Origin: Candidatus Planktophila sp.
GTDB taxonomy: Bacteria; Actinomycetota; Actinomycetes; Nanopelagicales; Nanopelagicaceae
Direction: 5' to 3'
Assembly (NCBI GenBank): GCA_003569185.1
Contig: BGOJ01000001.1
Location: 406,029-470,028, forward strand
DNA: 64,000 nucleotides
Made by a program: the position numbers and the translations under genes. The notes beneath the pieces were generated by a model. It worked only from the letters and a program-made list of their open reading frames with translations. It was not told the origin of the DNA and made no database searches. This document shows, piece by piece, positions 54,999 through 64,000 of this stretch (position 1 is its first letter; each line of letters begins with the position of its first letter).

Positions 54999-56426
54999 AT
55001 GACGCTTTGGGGTGGAAGATTTAATCAATCACCGGCTCAATCGATGCGTGATTTATCTCGAAGCGTGCATTTCGATTGGAGATTAGCCCCATATGAAATC
55101 GAAGTGAATCTAGTTCATCTAAACAATCTGATAAAACAAAAGATTGTTTCAAAATCAGATGGGGAGATTTTGCAAAAGGGATTGTTGGATCTAGCAGGTG
55201 AGATAGGTAGCGGTAAATTCACCTATAACCATGATGATGAGGATGTACACAGCGCAATAGAACGTGGTTTAGTTGAAAAGTGTGGTCCTCTTGGTGGAGC
55301 TATTCGAGCTGGCAGATCGCGAAATGATTTAGTAATCACAGATTTCAAGCTTTATTTGGTGGATCACCTCCTAGAGATTGCTAGCGCAGTAACCTCCCTT
55401 GCAAGGAGTTTTAATACCCAGGCTAGAAATCAAATAGATGTCATAGCGCCGGGTTTCACTCACACCCAACATGCCCAACCAATCACTTTCGGACAAGAAT
55501 TAAGTAAGCACTCCCACGCTCTATTAAGAGATGTTGATCGAATTTTTGACTGGATTGATCGAAATAATTATTCACCTTTTGGTGCTGGCGCATTAGCTGG
55601 ATCTTCAATCCAACCAGAACCTGAAAACACAGCTGCAAAACTTGGGTTTAGTGGCGTAATGGAGAACAGTATTGATGCAGTTAGTGACCGAGATTTTGCT
55701 GCTGAAGCCTTATTTATCATGGCGATGATCGGTATTCATTTGTCAAAGATTGGCGAGGAGTTTGTTTTATGGAGTTCAACTGAGTTTGATTGGGTTGAAA
55801 TTGATGATGCTTATGCAACTGGCTCTTCCATAATGCCTCAGAAAAAGAATGCTGATGTTGCAGAGTTGGCTAGAGGAAAATCTGGCCGTTTTATTGGAAA
55901 TCTCACCGCCCTTTTAGTGGTCTTAAAGGCAATGCCATTTGCCTACAATCGCGATCTGCAAGAAGATAAAGAACCAATCTTTGATTCAGTAGATCAACTA
56001 TTGATTTTGCTGCCTGCGATTTCTGGGATGGTGCAAACAGCAAAATTCAAGCAAGCAAATATTTCAAAAGGAGCGTCGGCTGGTTACTCATTAGCTACCG
56101 AGATTGCAGATTTTTTAAGCAAAACCGGTGTGCCATTTTCAGTGGCGCATGAGGTGGCAGGAGAGTGTGTTAAATTCTGTGAAAACAACGGAATAGAGCT
56201 TGATCAAATGAGTGATCAACAATTACTTGCGATTGATCCAAATTTAACCTCTGAGGTCAAGAAATTTTTGAATGTTGCTGGCGCAGTATCTTCACGCACC
56301 TCAGCTATGGGAACTTCAAAAAATTCAGTTTTGGCGGCGATAAATAAATTAAATCAGGACATCACGGGAGTAGATAAGGTAATTGCCTCCCTGCGAAAGC
56401 AGTTTTCGGGCATGATCAACCCATGA
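54999..56426 (+). CDS. argH: argininosuccinate lyase
   Basis: LWGGRFNQSPAQSM, AGRSRNDLVITDFKL, GSSIMPQKKNADVAELARGKSGR. Confidence 0.97.
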   Translation: MTLWGGRFNQSPAQSMRDLSRSVHFDWRLAPYEIEVNLVHLNNLIKQKIVSKSDGEILQKGLLDLAGEIGSGKFTYNHDDEDVHSAIERGLVEKCGPLGGAIRAGRSRNDLVITDFKLYLVDHLLEIASAVTSLARSFNTQARNQIDVIAPGFTHTQHAQPITFGQELSKHSHALLRDVDRIFDWIDRNNYSPFGAGALAGSSIQPEPENTAAKLGFSGVMENSIDAVSDRDFAAEALFIMAMIGIHLSKIGEEFVLWSSTEFDWVEIDDAYATGSSIMPQKKNADVAELARGKSGRFIGNLTALLVVLKAMPFAYNRDLQEDKEPIFDSVDQLLILLPAISGMVQTAKFKQANISKGASAGYSLATEIADFLSKTGVPFSVAHEVAGECVKFCENNGIELDQMSDQQLLAIDPNLTSEVKKFLNVAGAVSSRTSAMGTSKNSVLAAINKLNQDITGVDKVIASLRKQFSGMINP

Positions 56427-57697
56427 GTAATTCACTTTTAGATGATCTTGAATGGCGTGGGTTAATCGCTCAATCTACCGATCGAAAAGAGTTAGAGAGT
56501 GCGTTAGCGAAACCAATCTCCTTGTATCTAGGAGTTGATCCAACCGCTCCCAGTATGCATCTTGGAAACCTTGTGGTTTTCTTAGTGCTCAAAAGATTTC
56601 AGTTAGCAGGCCATCGACCAATCGCCCTAGTTGGCGGAGCGACTGGATTAGTTGGAGATCCCAGCGGCAAAAATGATGAGCGTACTTTAAATGAAGAAAA
56701 ATTAGTTGCAGAGTGGGTCGCTAAGATCCGTAAGCAGGTTGAAAAAATATTAGATTTTAAAGATAAAGATACAAGTGCAAAATTGGTCAATAATTTAGAT
56801 TGGACCAAATCAGTTTCCGCACTTGAGTTGTTACGAGATATCGGAAAGCATTTCTCGGTTAATCAAATGTTAGCTAAGGATTCGGTAGCTACCAGACTTT
56901 CAAGTACTGGAATTTCTTATACAGAGTTTTCTTACCAAGTCTTACAGGCATTTGATTACCTTGAACTTTATCGAAGAGATCAATGTAAGCTGCAAATTGG
57001 CGGCTCTGATCAATGGGGAAATATTGTGGCTGGTCTAGATCTAATTCGAAAGGTGGAAGGTGGCAGCGCACATGCTTTAACTGTGCCTTTGCTTGCTAAA
57101 TCAGATGGTTCCAAATTTGGTAAAACTGCAAGTGGTGCAATTTGGTTAGAGGAAAGCATGACTAGCGCTTATGAGTTTTTCCAATTTTGGCTCAATAGTG
57201 ATGATGCAGATATGCCTAAACTGTTAAAGGTTTTTTCTATGAAAAGCAGAGCTGAAATTGAAGAGTTAATTGAAAAAGTTAAAACCAATCCTGGGGCTAG
57301 AGAGGCTCACCGTGAATTGGCCCGAGAGATGACCACCTTGATTCATGGCAGTGCAATGGCTAAATCTGTTGAAGAGGCTGCGAAAGCTTTGTTTGGCCAG
57401 GGGGAGATCGGGGATTTGGATCTAAAAACCCTAGATTCTGCCCTCTCTCAATTGCCAAAAACCATCATTAAAAAGGGAGATCCATACCCAACCTGGGTTG
57501 ATTTACTGGCAGCGACCGGGGTAGTTGATTCAAAATCAGCCGCCAGACGTATTGTGAAAGAGGGTGGGGGGTATTTGAACAATAAAAAGGTTGAAAGTGA
57601 GGATTTCACCCCTTCCAAAGCTGACCTTTTGCATGGGAAATACCTACTTCTTCGCAAGGGAAAACGGGATTTGGCCGCAGTTGAGGTTGAGGGCTAA
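56423..57697 (+). CDS. tyrS: tyrosyl-tRNA synthetase
   Basis: YLGVDPTAPSMHLGNLVVFLVLKRFQLAGHRPIALVGGATGLVGDPSGK; KFGKT; C-terminal S4-like domain. Confidence 0.97.
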   Translation: MSNSLLDDLEWRGLIAQSTDRKELESALAKPISLYLGVDPTAPSMHLGNLVVFLVLKRFQLAGHRPIALVGGATGLVGDPSGKNDERTLNEEKLVAEWVAKIRKQVEKILDFKDKDTSAKLVNNLDWTKSVSALELLRDIGKHFSVNQMLAKDSVATRLSSTGISYTEFSYQVLQAFDYLELYRRDQCKLQIGGSDQWGNIVAGLDLIRKVEGGSAHALTVPLLAKSDGSKFGKTASGAIWLEESMTSAYEFFQFWLNSDDADMPKLLKVFSMKSRAEIEELIEKVKTNPGAREAHRELAREMTTLIHGSAMAKSVEEAAKALFGQGEIGDLDLKTLDSALSQLPKTIIKKGDPYPTWVDLLAATGVVDSKSAARRIVKEGGGYLNNKKVESEDFTPSKADLLHGKYLLLRKGKRDLAAVEVEG

Positions 57698-57724
57698 AAC
57701 CTCTTTTTTAAGCCGCTAGCCGAT

Positions 57725-57754
57725 TTGACCCCCCTTCCACGCGGGGGCTATATT
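57725..57754 (+). promoter_or_regulatory. candidate rRNA operon promoter (TTGACC-N18-TATATT)
   Basis: Near-consensus -35 and -10 boxes in the tyrS-16S intergenic region. Confidence 0.6.
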
Positions 57755-57892
57755 TCACCTCCCCATACGAGACGGACTTCAGAAGAAGGCCGGGTGTGGA
57801 AAACCCCGATTTTTAAGGTTTGTAGGCATGCCTAGAAACTAAAAAATGGGTTGCCCTGCACGCAGAAGCAATTTTGCAACCAGTGCGCAGTC

Positions 57893-57974
57893 GTACCTTG
57901 AGAACTCAACAACGTGCAATAAAGTCAATGCCAAAGATTTCTTTAAGAAATCGAAGGCATTAATTGACGTTGTT
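57893..57974 (+). promoter_or_regulatory. rRNA leader: 5' arm of pre-16S processing stem, with alternative local hairpin
   Basis: 57893-57931 is complementary to 59727-59737 plus 59789-59816; 57908-57974 also self-folds (see findings). Confidence 0.75.
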
Positions 57975-58184
57975 AATTTTAATTTATTAAAAATAACAAT
58001 TTCATTTTTGTTTTATAAATACCTTTGAAACTTAATTAACTAATTTATTTATTTTAATTAATAAATAGATTTGCTTTAAGTACAAAACAAAAAACAATTG
58101 ATAAAGACTATAAACATAAGCGAACTCTGATTAATAAATTTATTAATTAGATAGCCATGTTTGTCTTTTTGTCAGATCAAATTT

Positions 58185-59705
<1,521 letters not shown>

Positions 59706-59964
59706 AGCTTTCTTTAGATAAGTGGAGCATTGACTTTAATTTCCCCACATTTATCTTTTAAATTAATTTAAATTTTATTTGTTGAAATATTGCGCGTTGT
59801 TGGGTCCTGAGGGTACGAACCCTCTGGAGTTAATTAATAGGTGAAAATGTTTTTAAGCTTTTATGAAAATAGAAAAATAAAAATAACTCATCAACGTTAA
59901 TTAACATCGCCCGTACCTTGAGAACTACACAGTGAACGCGAGCATCTTTGTAATAAATGTAGAA

Positions 59965-63048
<3,084 letters not shown>

Positions 63049-63166
63049 CAACAAAAAAATAAATTTGAATCGCGTTCACTGTGTGGTTCCCGAGCTACGG
63101 TCGGGGATAAAAAATTTAGATTAATTTCTAAAGTTTTTTTATATCTGACTTGATAACTCAATAATG

Positions 63167-63283
63167 TTTCGGCGGCCTTAGCATAGGGGAACACCCGGTC
63201 CCATTTCGAACCCGGAAGTTAAGCCCTATAGCGTCGATGGTACTGCAAGGGGGACCTTGTGGGAGAGTAGATCGCCGCCGGAC
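63167..63283 (+). rRNA. rrf: 5S ribosomal RNA
   Basis: ggcggccttagcataggggaacacccggtcccatttcgaacccggaagttaagccct...gccgcc. Ends approximate. Confidence 0.94.
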
Positions 63284-63295
63284 TCAATTTAATAA

Positions 63296-63341
63296 TGAGC
63301 CTTATCTGTTAATTCAGGTAGGGCTTCATTTTTTATTTAAT
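63296..63341 (+). terminator. intrinsic terminator of the rRNA operon
   Basis: agccttatctg-ttaatt-caggtagggct, 11-bp stem with G-U pairs, then tcattttttatttt. Confidence 0.85.
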
Positions 63342-63394
63342 GATAATTGCGCCAAAAATGAGTATAAACAAATGATTTTCGGTACCTTATATCC

Positions 63395-63552
63395 ATGAGC
63401 GAAGATATTACAGAGGCAATTGCAGTTGATCTTGTTGCACTTAAAGAACGGATTGCTGCTATTAACACTACCGATATTTCAACACATAGCGCTGATTCAG
63501 CAGAGTTCATGAGCTACTGCAACAAGCACTAACAAATCTTGACGGAGTTTAG
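63395..63552 (+). CDS. small conserved-type ORF upstream of tlyA (apparent one-base frameshift near 63506)
   Basis: MSEDITEAIAVDLVALKERIAAINTTDISTHSADSAEF then, with one T added, HELLQQALTNLDGV*. Confidence 0.6.
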
Positions 63553-63558
63553 AGATAT

Positions 63559-64000
63559 ATGAAGACCCGCTTAGATGCCGAATGGTAAGGCGCGGGCTGG
63601 CAAGATCAAGGGATGCAGCGGTTGAGTTAATTTCAGGTGGCAAAGTTTTAGTAACTGGAATACGGGCTACTAAAGCAGCTACGCAGGGTAGATGCCCAAA
63701 CTTCAATCACGTTAGCGGATGAACAATCTGAGTATGTCTCACGGGGTGGGCATAAGTTAGTTGGTGCATTAGATTCATTTCACAAATAGATGTCAAAGGC
63801 AAGACTGCTGTAGATGCTGGTGCATCCACCGGTGGCTTTACCGATGTCTTGTTTAAAACGAGGCGCGGCCAGAGTTGTAGCCGTTGTGTTGGGTATGGCC
63901 AATTAGCTTGGCAATTACAAAAAGATGAGCGGGTGAAAATACTTGATCGAGTAAATGTTAGGAATTTAACCTCTGCTCAAGTGGGCGAAAAGATTGACTT
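63559..64000 (+). pseudogene. tlyA: TlyA-like rRNA 2'-O-methyltransferase, disrupted by several indels (sequence error or decay), truncated by window edge
   Basis: Frame-corrected pieces read MKTRLDAELVRRGLARSRDAAVELISGGKVLVTGIRATKAATQ...YVSRGGHKLVGALDSF...VDAGASTGGFTDVL...LDRVNVRNLT. Confidence 0.8.

Overview
The window is an AT-rich, very compact actinobacterial core-genome segment. Gene content and order fit a streamlined freshwater lineage (acI/Nanopelagicales-like); that placement is inferred, not computed. Contents, left to right: trpA end, MauE-like/DsbA/lgt/VIT1, gltBD, pyk, a tRNA with anticodon CAA, an ANTAR regulator, polA, rpsA, coaE, uvrB/A/C, rapZ-yvcK-whiA, gap-pgk-tpiA-secG-rbpA, pgi-tal-tkt-ctaA, the suf operon, an ABC exporter, an NCS2 permease, infC-rpmI-rplT, pheST, a shortened arginine cluster (argC-argB-argR-argH), tyrS, a complete 16S-23S-5S operon, and tlyA running off the edge. 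I found no mobile element, CRISPR array, phage or obvious novel defence/biosynthetic system. The observations most worth following up are: (i) a repeated leaderless-promoter signature TANNNT-N6-ATG at nine gene starts, in two of which the upstream stop codon TAG forms the first half of the -10; (ii) a pre-16S processing stem whose 5' arm can also fold into a long, mutually exclusive local hairpin; (iii) a phased three-half-site operator overlapping the predicted argC promoter and the pheT stop; (iv) missing blocks at conserved loci (argJ/D/F/G; zwf-opcA-pgl) with tight gene seams; (v) an AUC start for infC; (vi) a short-variable-loop tRNA with CAA anticodon placed 1 nt before a regulator ORF. 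Four genes (gltB, gap, sufC, argR) each appear to lack one homopolymer base, and the last ~500 bp carries many indels; I read these mainly as sequence errors.
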